Assembly (NCBI GenBank): GCA_045809945.1
Contig: JBJMWW010000091.1
Coordinates: 1-10,549, forward strand
Length of the DNA: 10,549 nt
Reading direction: 5' to 3'
Source: CADDYX01 sp045809945
Lineage (GTDB): Bacteria > Verrucomicrobiota > Verrucomicrobiia > Chthoniobacterales > UBA10450
Shown here: positions 1-5,981 of the stretch, one piece after another
Layout: every line of letters starts with the position of its first letter
Position numbering within the stretch: position 1 is the first letter of the stretch
Notes under the pieces: generated by a model
The model's input: only the letters and a program-made list of their open reading frames with translations
Told to the model about the DNA's origin: nothing
The model's database searches: none
Position numbers and translations under genes: made by a program

Positions 1-121
1 CATTCGGACATGCACGGGTCAAAGCGTGTTTGCCGCTCTCCGTGCCTTATCGCAGCTTACCACGTCCTTCATCGCCTATTGGCACCAAGGCATCCATGAT
101 GCGCTCTTTGTAGCTTGATCA
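1..121 (-). rRNA. rrl: 23S ribosomal RNA, 5' end (partial)
   Basis: Read on the minus strand, this stretch begins GATCAAGCTACAAAGAGCGC and continues through the highly conserved block GGATGCCTTGG, then GGCGATGAAGGACGTGGTAAG and GCTGCGATAAG. These are the universal first ~80 nucleotides of bacterial 23S rRNA (domain I, the strand that pairs with 5.8S-like 3' sequence). The mature 5' end is placed near 121 by alignment to the remembered E. coli 5' end and is good to a few bases. The gene runs off the left edge, so only about 4% of it is here. No 16S or tRNA precedes it (see the leader region). The sequence is clearly not E. coli-like in detail, consistent with Verrucomicrobiota. Confidence 0.95.
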
Positions 122-130
122 ATCTGTTCC

Positions 131-142
131 GGTCTTTCGACC
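131..142 (-). other. GNRA-tetraloop hairpin just upstream of 23S rRNA
   Basis: On the rRNA (minus) strand the sequence is GGTC-GAAA-GACC: a 4-bp stem closed by a GAAA (GNRA) tetraloop, about 10 nt before the mature 23S 5' end. Position fits a small structure in the pre-rRNA leader near the processing site. The structure is read directly; its role in processing is inference. Confidence 0.45.
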
Positions 143-243
143 AGAGATCTTTATGATAACTGAAACTCTCGGCTGCATTGCTGCAGCGCTTGGATTCAGA
201 CTCAGCTCTTAAAGTTGTACTTTCTTACTACCCTGTATGTAGA

Positions 244-255
244 TGTCAAAGAACC
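244..255 (-). promoter_or_regulatory. boxA-like rRNA antitermination element in the 23S leader
   Basis: The minus strand reads GGTTCTTTGACA. It matches the E. coli rRNA boxA core TGCTCTTTAACA at 9 of 12 positions and lies about 120 nt upstream of the mature 23S 5' end, the kind of place boxA occupies in rRNA leaders and spacers. In known systems boxA RNA binds NusB-NusE(S10) and loads an antitermination complex. The included TTGACA could alternatively be read as a -35 hexamer, but no good -10 follows at 16-18 nt (the best is TAAGAA), so I favour boxA. Confidence 0.5.
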
Positions 256-426
256 AGCGTTTCGCCACATTTCGGGCACAAAAAAACTCAACTTCGTGCC
301 GACTCTAATTACGTTGCCGTTATCAGGCCGGGACAAAATTGAGCTTCAATTTGCAGTCCCAAAATGTGTCAGAACAAACTCCGTCAACCTTTCGGTGTCA
401 GGAGTCCCGCGCGCGGCGGGATATCG

Positions 427-454
427 ACTTTAGTGCGACTCTCCAGCTCGTCAA
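427..454 (-). promoter_or_regulatory. Candidate sigma-70-type promoter for the 23S transcript
   Basis: On the minus strand TTGACG (449-454, 5/6 to TTGACA) is followed after 16 nt by TAAAGT (427-432, 4/6 to TATAAT). If the 23S gene is truly separate from 16S it must have its own promoter upstream of the boxA-like element, and this is the best pair I could find there. The match is modest and could be chance. Confidence 0.25.
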
Positions 455-465
455 ACCGGTTTTCG

Positions 466-484
466 AAGATTTTTCAAAAATCTT
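466..484. repeat. AT-rich perfect palindrome (9-bp arms)
   Basis: AAGATTTTT-C-AAAAATCTT: two 9-bp arms around one central base. As RNA it could fold only with a 5-nt loop and 7 weak pairs, and no T-run terminator geometry is present in the direction of either flanking gene. A dimeric protein-binding site in the divergent 23S/SDR region is possible, but nothing identifies the protein. Confidence 0.4.
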
Positions 485-650
485 TCGCGATCTGGAGAGC
501 GCTGCCGGGTCGGTCGGATTCACCCTCGCGAATCGGCTGCTAAAGCGTCGAGCAACGTAGTTCTTTCGCGATTCTCGTCAAGCAATGCGCTGCATTTCCC
601 CGCAAGTTTTTCGAAGGCTGCGATGCCGACCCGCTGCGTAGTCAGGAAGT

Positions 651-1505
651 ATGCCGAAGAAAACTTTACCGCCGCAAAAACAGGAACAGCAGCCCGGACG
701 CGAGCACAAGATGAAGCCAAGACCGGCGGCGGACGATCCGAAATATCGCGGCAGCGGCAAGCTCGAAGGCAAAGTCGCGTTGATCACTGGCGGGGACAGC
801 GGTATCGGCCGTGCGGTGGCAATTTTGTTCGCGAAAGAAGGTGCCGACGTCGCCGTGTCGTACTTGAACGAGAACAAAGATGCGACGGAAACGAAGCGCC
901 TGGTGGAAGAGCAGGGGCGCCGCTGCATCACGATCGCGGGCGACGTCGGTGACGAGAACCATTGCAAAGCGCTCGTGCAGCAGACGGTGAAGGAGTTAGG
1001 CAAGCTCGATATTCTCGTGAACAACGCCGCCGAGCAGCACCCGCAGGAGTCGATCGAGAAGATCAGCGAGCAGCAACTCGAGCGGACGTTCCGCACAAAC
1101 ATTTTTTCGATGTTCTTCCTCACGAAGGCGGCCATGAAGCACCTGAAAGAAGGCTCCACGATCGTGAACACCACGTCGGTAACGGCTTACAAAGGTAATC
1201 CCGAGCTGCTCGATTATTCGTCGACCAAAGGCGCGATCGTCGCCTTTACGCGGGCGTTGTCGCAGGCGCTGGCGAAAAAGAAAATCCGGGTGAATGCCGT
1301 CGCTCCGGGACCGATCTGGACGCCTTTGATTCCGTCGACATTTCCACCTGAGGATGTCGAAACGTTCGGCGCCGATACGCCGTTGGAGCGACCGGGACAG
1401 CCGGAGGAAGTGGCGCCCAGCTACGTATTTCTGGCGAGCGACGATGCGTCGTACATGACGGGTCAGGTGCTCCATCCAAACGGCGGCTCGGTTGTGAATG
1501 GCTGA
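651..1505 (+). CDS. SDR-family oxidoreductase, YghA/YhdF type
   Basis: The product (284 aa) is a classical short-chain dehydrogenase/reductase, a cytosolic NAD(P)-dependent oxidoreductase. Visible motifs: cofactor-binding TGGDSGIG at residues 46-53, NNAA at 124-127, catalytic Asn150, Ser176, Tyr189 and Lys193 (YxxxK), and the VNAVAPGPIWTPL stretch around 214-226. The N-terminal extension before the Rossmann fold (PPQKQEQQPGREHKMKP, residues 7-23) resembles that of E. coli YghA and B. subtilis YhdF/YhxC, and supports the ATG at 651 over the in-frame ATG at 711. AGGAAG lies only 1-3 nt before this ATG, closer than a usual Shine-Dalgarno. Substrate is not predictable: YghA relatives reduce aldehydes and ketones, and some family members are stress-associated. 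It is followed 20 bp later by rph on the same strand, so co-transcription is likely, though no functional link is obvious. Confidence 0.92.
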   Translation: MPKKTLPPQKQEQQPGREHKMKPRPAADDPKYRGSGKLEGKVALITGGDSGIGRAVAILFAKEGADVAVSYLNENKDATETKRLVEEQGRRCITIAGDVGDENHCKALVQQTVKELGKLDILVNNAAEQHPQESIEKISEQQLERTFRTNIFSMFFLTKAAMKHLKEGSTIVNTTSVTAYKGNPELLDYSSTKGAIVAFTRALSQALAKKKIRVNAVAPGPIWTPLIPSTFPPEDVETFGADTPLERPGQPEEVAPSYVFLASDDASYMTGQVLHPNGGSVVNG

Positions 1506-1525
1506 TGGCTGTCTAGCTTGCGCGC

Positions 1526-2260
1526 ATGACGCGCACTGACGGACGCGCCCCGGATCAACTCAGACCAGTCAAGTTCGAGATCGGCATTGCGCCGAACGCG
1601 ACCGCTTCAGTTCTCGTCTCGATGGGCAACACGCGTGTCATTTGCGGCGTGATGATCGAGGAGACGGTGCCGGGCTGGATGAAACAGCAGGGCGTGGCCG
1701 GCGGCTGGCTCACAGCCGAGTATTCGATGCTGCCCTATTCGACGAACACGCGGAAACCTCGCGACATTTCGAAAGGCAGGCTCGACGGACGCAGCACGGA
1801 AATTCAGCGGCTGATCGGTCGCTCGTTGCGCGCCGTGGTTGATCTGGAAAAACTAGGGCCGCGCACGATGTGGATCGATTGTGATGTGCTGCAAGCCGAC
1901 GGCGGAACGCGCACGGCGGCAATCACGGGCGCAAGCCTCGGAGTTGCGATCGCGTGTCGTCGTTTGATTGAGGAAAAGAAGCTGGGGAATTCGCCGGTGC
2001 GCAGTCTGGTCGCCGCGATTAGCGCCGGGGTCCTCGAGGGCGCTCCTGTTCTCGATCTCGATTATAACGAAGACAAAGCTGTTTCGGTCGATTTCAACCT
2101 CGTCGGAACTGAGACCGGCGAGCTGGTAGAAATTCAGGGGTCGGGCGAGGAAGCGACCTTCTCCGGCCAGCAGCTCGACGAGATGCTCGTGCTCGGGCGC
2201 AAAGGCATCGCCGATTTGATTGTTGCGCAACGCGCGGTGCTCGCCACTCTGCCGTCCTGA
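1526..2260 (+). CDS. rph: Ribonuclease PH
   Basis: RNase PH (244 aa, the usual family length) is a phosphorolytic 3'-5' exoribonuclease. It trims the 3' trailer of tRNA precursors and helps degrade structured RNA; the family works as a hexameric ring in the cytosol. Seen in the sequence: the N-terminal RxDGRxxDQLRP motif (residues 3-13), the GRLDGRSTEIQRLIGRSLR region (84-102) that carries RNA-binding and active-site arginines, DCDVLQADGGTRTAAITGA (118-136) containing the phosphate-binding GTRT (127-130), and the acidic LDLDYNEDKAVSVDFN stretch (176-191). All expected catalytic elements are present, so the enzyme should be active. The ATG at 1526 gives the standard N-terminus; no Shine-Dalgarno precedes it. 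Its TGA shares one base with the gmd ATG (TGATG), indicating translational coupling. Confidence 0.97.
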   Translation: MTRTDGRAPDQLRPVKFEIGIAPNATASVLVSMGNTRVICGVMIEETVPGWMKQQGVAGGWLTAEYSMLPYSTNTRKPRDISKGRLDGRSTEIQRLIGRSLRAVVDLEKLGPRTMWIDCDVLQADGGTRTAAITGASLGVAIACRRLIEEKKLGNSPVRSLVAAISAGVLEGAPVLDLDYNEDKAVSVDFNLVGTETGELVEIQGSGEEATFSGQQLDEMLVLGRKGIADLIVAQRAVLATLPS

Positions 2261-3273
2261 TGAAGCGCGCTCTGATTACCGGCATCACTGGCCAGGACGG
2301 AAGTTATCTAGCCGATTTGCTGCTGGAAAAAGGCTACGAAGTTCACGGCATCATCCGCCGCGCGAGCACGTTTAACACGTCGCGCATCGACCATCTTTAC
2401 GAAGACGCACATATCAATGGCGTGCGGCTATTCCTTCATCACGGTGATTTGAGCGACTCGGTCAACCTGGTGAAGCTGCTCTACGAGCTCAAGCCGGACG
2501 AGGTCTATCATCTCGCCGCGCAAAGCCACGTGCGGATCAGTTTCGAGATTCCGGAGTACACGTCGGACGTGACAGCAGTCGGCACGATTCGGCTGCTGGA
2601 AGCAATGCGCGAGACAGGAATCCGGCCGCGATTTTATCAGGCATCATCGAGCGAAATGTTCGGCAAAGTGCAGGCCATCCCGCAGACAGAAACAACACCA
2701 TTCTGGCCTCGCAGCCCATACGCCGTCGCGAAAGTGTTCAGCTACTGGGCGACGATCAATTATCGCGAGAGCTACGGGTTTCGAGCGAGCAACGGAATTT
2801 TGTTTAACCACGAGAGCCCGCGACGGGGCGAGACGTTTGTCACCCGCAAGATCACGCGCGCGGTCGCAGCGATAAAACAGGGACTCCAGCGCGAGCTTTA
2901 CCTCGGGAATCTTGAGGCGAAACGCGACTGGGGTTACGCACCGGAATATGTCGAGGGAATGTGGCGGATGCTGCAAGAGGAAGAGGGTGATGACTTCGTG
3001 CTGGCCACGGGCGAGACCCACTCTGTGCGCGAGTTTTGCGAAGCTGCCTTTGCGCACGTTGATCTCGATTGGAAAGAATACGTGCGACACGACGATCGCT
3101 ACGAACGTCCGGCAGAAGTAGATCTGCTGATCGGCGATGCATCGAAAGCGAAACGCGTCCTTGGCTGGGAGCCGAAAACACGATTCCGCGATCTCGTCCG
3201 CATCATGGTCGACGCGGACATCGAGTTCCTTTCCCGTCGCAGTGCCCAGCAGCAGCTCGGCAAGTTGCCGTAG
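2260..3273 (+). CDS. gmd: GDP-mannose 4,6-dehydratase
   Basis: This enzyme (337 aa) converts GDP-D-mannose to GDP-4-keto-6-deoxy-mannose, the precursor of GDP-L-fucose, GDP-rhamnose and related deoxysugars in LPS O-antigen or exopolysaccharide. It is an extended SDR of the cytosol using bound NADP. Motifs: GITGQDGSYL at 8-17 (cofactor binding), the catalytic set Ser130 (in ASSSEMFG; Thr in E. coli), Glu132, Tyr154 and Lys158 (YAVAK), and the diagnostic block FNHESPRRGETFVTRKITRA at 182-201. ATG at 2260 overlaps the rph stop by one base, so translation is probably coupled. No GDP-fucose synthase (fcl) or glycosyltransferase is next to it. The gene is instead the last of its strand, converging on the transpeptidase gene with a 2-bp gap. 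At 337 aa it is slightly shorter than the E. coli protein (373 aa) but all family blocks are present. Confidence 0.96.
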   Translation: MKRALITGITGQDGSYLADLLLEKGYEVHGIIRRASTFNTSRIDHLYEDAHINGVRLFLHHGDLSDSVNLVKLLYELKPDEVYHLAAQSHVRISFEIPEYTSDVTAVGTIRLLEAMRETGIRPRFYQASSSEMFGKVQAIPQTETTPFWPRSPYAVAKVFSYWATINYRESYGFRASNGILFNHESPRRGETFVTRKITRAVAAIKQGLQRELYLGNLEAKRDWGYAPEYVEGMWRMLQEEEGDDFVLATGETHSVREFCEAAFAHVDLDWKEYVRHDDRYERPAEVDLLIGDASKAKRVLGWEPKTRFRDLVRIMVDADIEFLSRRSAQQQLGKLP

Positions 3274-3275
3274 AC

Positions 3276-3968
3276 CTAACGAATCACCATCCCGGCTTTC
3301 GGCGCGTTGCTCGCGACCGGCGGAGCTTCCGCGGCAAGACCGGGAACATAGGCGCCCAGGGGCTGATCGGTGATTGTGACTTCCGCGCCTTTGCCGACGA
3401 GATCGAATAGCTGGACAACATCCCGTGAGCGCATGCGGACGCAGCCGAAGCTGGCGCGGTGGCCAATGTTTCGTTCCTCAGCTGTGCCGTGAATGTAAAT
3501 GAAGCGGCTGTAAGCGTTGCGGTTTTGCGCTTCCTTTCCGCGGAGCCAGAGAATGCGCGTCACGATCGGATCGCGGCCTGGAGCGTCGGGCGCGAGAATT
3601 TCACCGGTCGGCCGGCGGTCCTTCAGGACGGTACCAACCGGCAGGCCGGTGCCAATCTTCTGCGCGATTTGCAGCTCGCCGAGCGGCGTTCCGCGGCTGC
3701 CGGGTTGATCACCAATGGCGAATTTCGAGGTAGAGACAGGATAGGTCGCAACCAGATTATTCTGGTCGAGCAGCGCCAGTCGCTGGTCGTGCACGCTCAC
3801 GATGACGTGATGGCGTTTATCGACTGTTTCACAGGCGCTGAGTAACAGAAACGCGATCATCCCGAGCGCAGCGAGGGACCTCGCGAGTGTCGCTGTGGGT
3901 CTCTTGTGAGATTGTTCGCTACGCTCACGATGACCGCGCTTCAGCGCGCATTCGGCTTCCGTGTTCAT
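3276..3968 (-). CDS. L,D-transpeptidase (YkuD domain) lipoprotein
   Basis: The product (230 aa) has a YkuD catalytic domain. Such enzymes make 3-3 peptidoglycan cross-links or attach proteins to peptidoglycan in the periplasm. The active-site signature is complete: IHGT (His160) and SFGCVRMR (Ser173, nucleophile Cys176, Arg178). A hydrophobic stretch ends in the lipobox LLSA-Cys46, with Glu at +2, so a membrane-anchored, probably outer-membrane lipoprotein is predicted. The ATG at 3968 overlaps the tatD stop by 4 bp (ATGA), favouring it as the start. The only other in-frame ATG, Met37, would leave just nine residues before the lipobox Cys. Residues 12-38 are encoded by a dispersed palindromic repeat (3855-3935), giving an unusually long, charged n-region (HRERSEQSH) before the hydrophobic core. 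The C-terminal ~25 residues are Ala/Pro-rich and probably disordered. Confidence 0.9.
   Translation of the reverse strand: MNTEAECALKRGHRERSEQSHKRPTATLARSLAALGMIAFLLLSACETVDKRHHVIVSVHDQRLALLDQNNLVATYPVSTSKFAIGDQPGSRGTPLGELQIAQKIGTGLPVGTVLKDRRPTGEILAPDAPGRDPIVTRILWLRGKEAQNRNAYSRFIYIHGTAEERNIGHRASFGCVRMRSRDVVQLFDLVGKGAEVTITDQPLGAYVPGLAAEAPPVASNAPKAGMVIR
3855..3935. repeat. Dispersed palindromic repeat, copy 1 (inside the L,D-transpeptidase gene)
   Basis: Imperfect inverted repeat with 28-nt arms at 3855-3882 and 3908-3935, matching each other at 20 of 28 positions. The ends have the form (G)GTCATCnnGAGCGnAGCGA. It lies wholly within the 5' coding part of the transpeptidase gene and keeps its frame open. 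The peptide it encodes (GHRERSEQSH ... LARSLAALGMI) closely parallels the translation of copy 3 (GHPERSEGPH ... LARSFASLRMT), which shows common descent. It is the most degenerate of the three copies, as expected for an old insertion now under coding constraint. Confidence 0.8.
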
Positions 3969-4831
3969 TTGCGATTGAACTGGAAGAAACCCTCCGCGGT
4001 TCCGGTAGTTGCGGCAGCTAACTCATCGAGTCGAATCCCGCGCGCTGCGGCAATCGTTTCCGCGACGATTCGCGTATGCGCCGGCTCGCACCGCTTTCCG
4101 CGAAATGGTTCCGGCGCCAGGTACGGGCAATCGGTTTCGACCATGAAACTATCGAGCGGCAGTTGTGCCGCGACGTCGCGCACGGTGCGGCCGTTCTTAA
4201 ACGTCACGATTCCGGTGAACGATACGAGATGACCGAGCGCGAGCACTTCGTCTGCTTGTTCGCGTGTGCCGCCGAAACAGTGAAAGACGCCGCTCAATTG
4301 CCGGCCATAAGGGCGCATGATGTCGAGCGTGTCCTCCCATGCGTCGCGTTGATGAATCACCACGTTCAGCCTCAACTCAACCGCGAGGTCGAGCTGCTGC
4401 TCGAATAAGTCCGCCTGGCGCGATTTGTACGCACCATCTTCGATCGTCGCTTCAATCTGTTCCTCTGTGCCGCTGCCGAGCGCGTTGAAAACCTGAACCG
4501 CTTTCTGCTTGCGCGCTTCAATGCTGGGCAGCCGATGGTAGTCGAGACCGGTTTCGCCAATTGCGACGACGCGGGCACTTTTCGCCAGCTCGCGCAATGG
4601 CGTTGCCACGTCTTCGAGGTCCCCATCATCTACTGTCGGATGAACGCCAATCACTGCGTAAACGTTGCCGTATTTCTCCGCCAGTTCGACCGCGCGTCGG
4701 CTGCTCTCGATCGACGTGCCGATGGTAATAACACGCGTGACGCCGGCCTCGGTCGCGCGCCGTAAGACGTCATCGAAGTCGGTCGCGAAATCCGGGTAAT
4801 CGAGATGAGCGTGCGTTTCGATCAGCGTCAT
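3965..4831 (-). CDS. tatD: TatD-family metal-dependent hydrolase (3'-5' DNase type)
   Basis: The protein (288 aa) is a cytosolic TIM-barrel hydrolase of the TatD family (TatD/YcfH/YjjV). Characterised members are metal-dependent DNases/RNases acting on 3' ends, with proposed roles in oxidative DNA repair. Metal ligands visible in order: His7 and His9 (ETHAHLD), Glu93 (AIGETGLDYHR), His160 (VVIHQRDA), His184 (FHCFGG) and Asp234 (VETDCPYLAPEPFRGKR). It is about 25-30 residues longer than E. coli TatD. The extra length sits between GLD (95-97) and His160, as an additional segment around residues 102-137 (including VFNALGSGTEEQIEATIEDG). The start at 4831 gives the normal N-terminus; no Shine-Dalgarno precedes it. 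The gene overlaps the transpeptidase ATG by 4 bp and is separated from fabH by 124 bp holding a palindromic repeat. Confidence 0.94.
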   Translation of the reverse strand: MTLIETHAHLDYPDFATDFDDVLRRATEAGVTRVITIGTSIESSRRAVELAEKYGNVYAVIGVHPTVDDGDLEDVATPLRELAKSARVVAIGETGLDYHRLPSIEARKQKAVQVFNALGSGTEEQIEATIEDGAYKSRQADLFEQQLDLAVELRLNVVIHQRDAWEDTLDIMRPYGRQLSGVFHCFGGTREQADEVLALGHLVSFTGIVTFKNGRTVRDVAAQLPLDSFMVETDCPYLAPEPFRGKRCEPAHTRIVAETIAAARGIRLDELAAATTGTAEGFFQFNRK

Positions 4832-4853
4832 GTGGCAAGTTAGCCGGGAAACG

Positions 4854-4930
4854 TGTCATTCCGAGCGGAGTCGAGGAATCTCCGTGGCTTTGTTCTGCAC
4901 GAAGATGTCTCGACTTCGCTCGACATGACA
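4854..4930. repeat. Dispersed palindromic repeat, copy 2 (fabH-tatD intergenic)
   Basis: Imperfect inverted repeat with 28-nt arms at 4854-4881 and 4903-4930, identical to each other (in reverse complement) at 23 of 28 positions. The ends read TGTCATnnCGAGCG, related to copies 1 and 3 but with the AGTCGAG variant in the inner arm. It fills most of the 124-bp gap between the fabH stop and the tatD start. Transcribed with the minus-strand genes it would form a long stem-loop between the two messages, which could act as an mRNA-stabilising or weak terminating structure. No T-run follows it, so I do not call it a terminator. Confidence 0.8.
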
Positions 4931-4955
4931 GAGGTTTCGCCCGCGCGCGAGATCG

Positions 4956-5981
4956 TCACCATTCCAGAACCGCGCTCGCCCAGGTAAGTCCGCCGCCGAA
5001 AACGACGAGCAGCACGTAATCGCCGCGTTTGATGCGGCCACTGCGGTTTGCTTCGTCGAGCGCGATCGCGACCGCGGCCGCACTCGTGTTTCCGTACTTG
5101 TCGAGGTTCACGAAAAATCTTTCGAGCGGCACTTTCAGTCGATCCGCAATCGCTTCGATGATTCTCATGTTTGCCTGATGCGGAATGAAGCAGGCGATGT
5201 CATCGGGCGTCAGGCCCGATTGCTCGAGCACAATCTTTGATGCTTTGAGCATCGAAGTGACGGCCTGCTTGTAAACTTCGCGACCGAGCATGTGAATCGT
5301 CTGCAAATTTTTATCGACGTTGTCGCGGGTGATCGGCGTCCGGCACCCGCCGCCCGGCATGTCAAGAATGTCGGTGTATTGGCCGTCGCTGCCGACGTGG
5401 GTGCTAATCAAACCGTGCGCGCCTTCGCTGCGATGGCGCAGGATTGCCGCGCCGGCGCCGTCGCCGAAGAGCACACAGGTGTTACGGTCGGTCCAGTTGG
5501 TGATTGTTGTGAGCTTCTCTGCCCCGATGACGAGAATCGTGTCGAACGTGTGCGAGGTGATGAATTGCTGGGCGATCTGCACGGCAACAAGAAACCCCGC
5601 GCAAGCCGCCTGAATGTCGAGACATGCTGCGCGCCTCGCGCCGATTTTCTGCTGAACGAAACAGGCAGTCGCGGGAAACAGCATGTCGGGTGTGGTAGTT
5701 GCGACGAGGATGAGATCGATCTCTTCAGGCTTAACGTGCGCCTGCTCCATCGCCTTCAGCGCTGCACGAGCTGCCATGTCGCTCGTGTGTTCGTCCTTTG
5801 CCGCGACGCGCCGTTCCTTGATCCCGGTGCGCGTCGTGATCCACTCGTCGGACGTGTTGACGATCTTCGACAGATCGTCGTTCGTCAGCACGCGCTCCGG
5901 CGTGTAACTGCCGGTGCCAACGATGGAAACGCTGCGGCGCGGTCTAACGGACCGCGGGTTCGAGCGTGGCTGACGTTTCAT
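4956..5981 (-). CDS. fabH: 3-oxoacyl-ACP synthase III (KAS III)
   Basis: KAS III (341 aa from this start) condenses acetyl-CoA (or another short acyl-CoA) with malonyl-ACP to start type II fatty-acid synthesis in the cytosol. The thiolase-fold catalytic triad is intact: Cys127 in DIQAACAGF, His268 in FIPHQANMRI and Asn298 in KYGNTSAAA. Also seen are the N-terminal SIVGTGSYTPERVLTN block, EWITTRTGIKERR (46-58), and GDGAGAAIL (173-181). ATG at 5981 (MKRQPRS) was chosen because no ATG, GTG or TTG occurs between it and the SIVGTG block, while the ORF further upstream runs in another frame across plsX with non-homologous residues. The start lies 38 nt inside plsX, so the two are probably translationally coupled. 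The N-terminus is about 15 residues longer and more arginine-rich than typical. It forms part of the rpmF-plsX-fabH cluster. Confidence 0.96.
   Translation of the reverse strand: MKRQPRSNPRSVRPRRSVSIVGTGSYTPERVLTNDDLSKIVNTSDEWITTRTGIKERRVAAKDEHTSDMAARAALKAMEQAHVKPEEIDLILVATTTPDMLFPATACFVQQKIGARRAACLDIQAACAGFLVAVQIAQQFITSHTFDTILVIGAEKLTTITNWTDRNTCVLFGDGAGAAILRHRSEGAHGLISTHVGSDGQYTDILDMPGGGCRTPITRDNVDKNLQTIHMLGREVYKQAVTSMLKASKIVLEQSGLTPDDIACFIPHQANMRIIEAIADRLKVPLERFFVNLDKYGNTSAAAVAIALDEANRSGRIKRGDYVLLVVFGGGLTWASAVLEW

Larger units (their letters stand above)
122..650. other. Non-coding leader/intergenic region between 23S rRNA and the SDR gene
   Basis: About 530 bp separate the divergent 23S rRNA (minus) and SDR gene (plus). 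I looked for a 16S 3' end (anti-Shine-Dalgarno block), tRNA-Ile/Ala T-arms and 5S, and found none. Small ORFs here have no recognisable similarity and no initiation signals, so I treat it as non-coding. It holds, from left to right: a GNRA-capped hairpin next to the 23S 5' end (131-142), a boxA-like element (244-255), a GC-rich hairpin (405-421: TCCCGC / GCGGGA arms, 5-nt loop), a weak minus-strand promoter candidate (427-454) and an AT-rich palindrome (466-484). The base composition to about 400 is more AT-rich than the flanking genes, as is usual for rRNA leaders. Confidence 0.7.

Noticed and set aside
244..249. TTGACA as a -35 box for the 23S gene
   Set aside because: No acceptable -10 hexamer follows at 16-18 nt, and the wider 12-mer fits boxA better.
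215..560. Two overlapping small plus-strand frames in the 23S leader region
   Set aside because: No initiation signal and no recognisable protein features; they overlap the boxA-like element and palindromes of the rRNA leader.
122..650. tRNA-Ile or tRNA-Ala in the expected 16S-23S spacer
   Set aside because: No T-arm (GGTTCGAATCC type) or acceptor pairing was found on either strand.
578..1174. A 198-codon minus-strand open frame opposite the SDR gene
   Set aside because: It is antisense to a gene with complete SDR motifs, is rich in Cys/Ser/Arg without any domain pattern, and is a shadow of high-GC codon usage.
4854..4930. Rho-independent terminator between fabH and tatD
   Set aside because: The stem is long but has no T-run after it on either strand and matches the dispersed repeat family, so it is called a repeat.
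4856..5083. Small minus-strand frame containing HVERSRDIF and PRLRSE
   Set aside because: It is the translation of repeat copy 2 plus the fabH 3' end in another frame.
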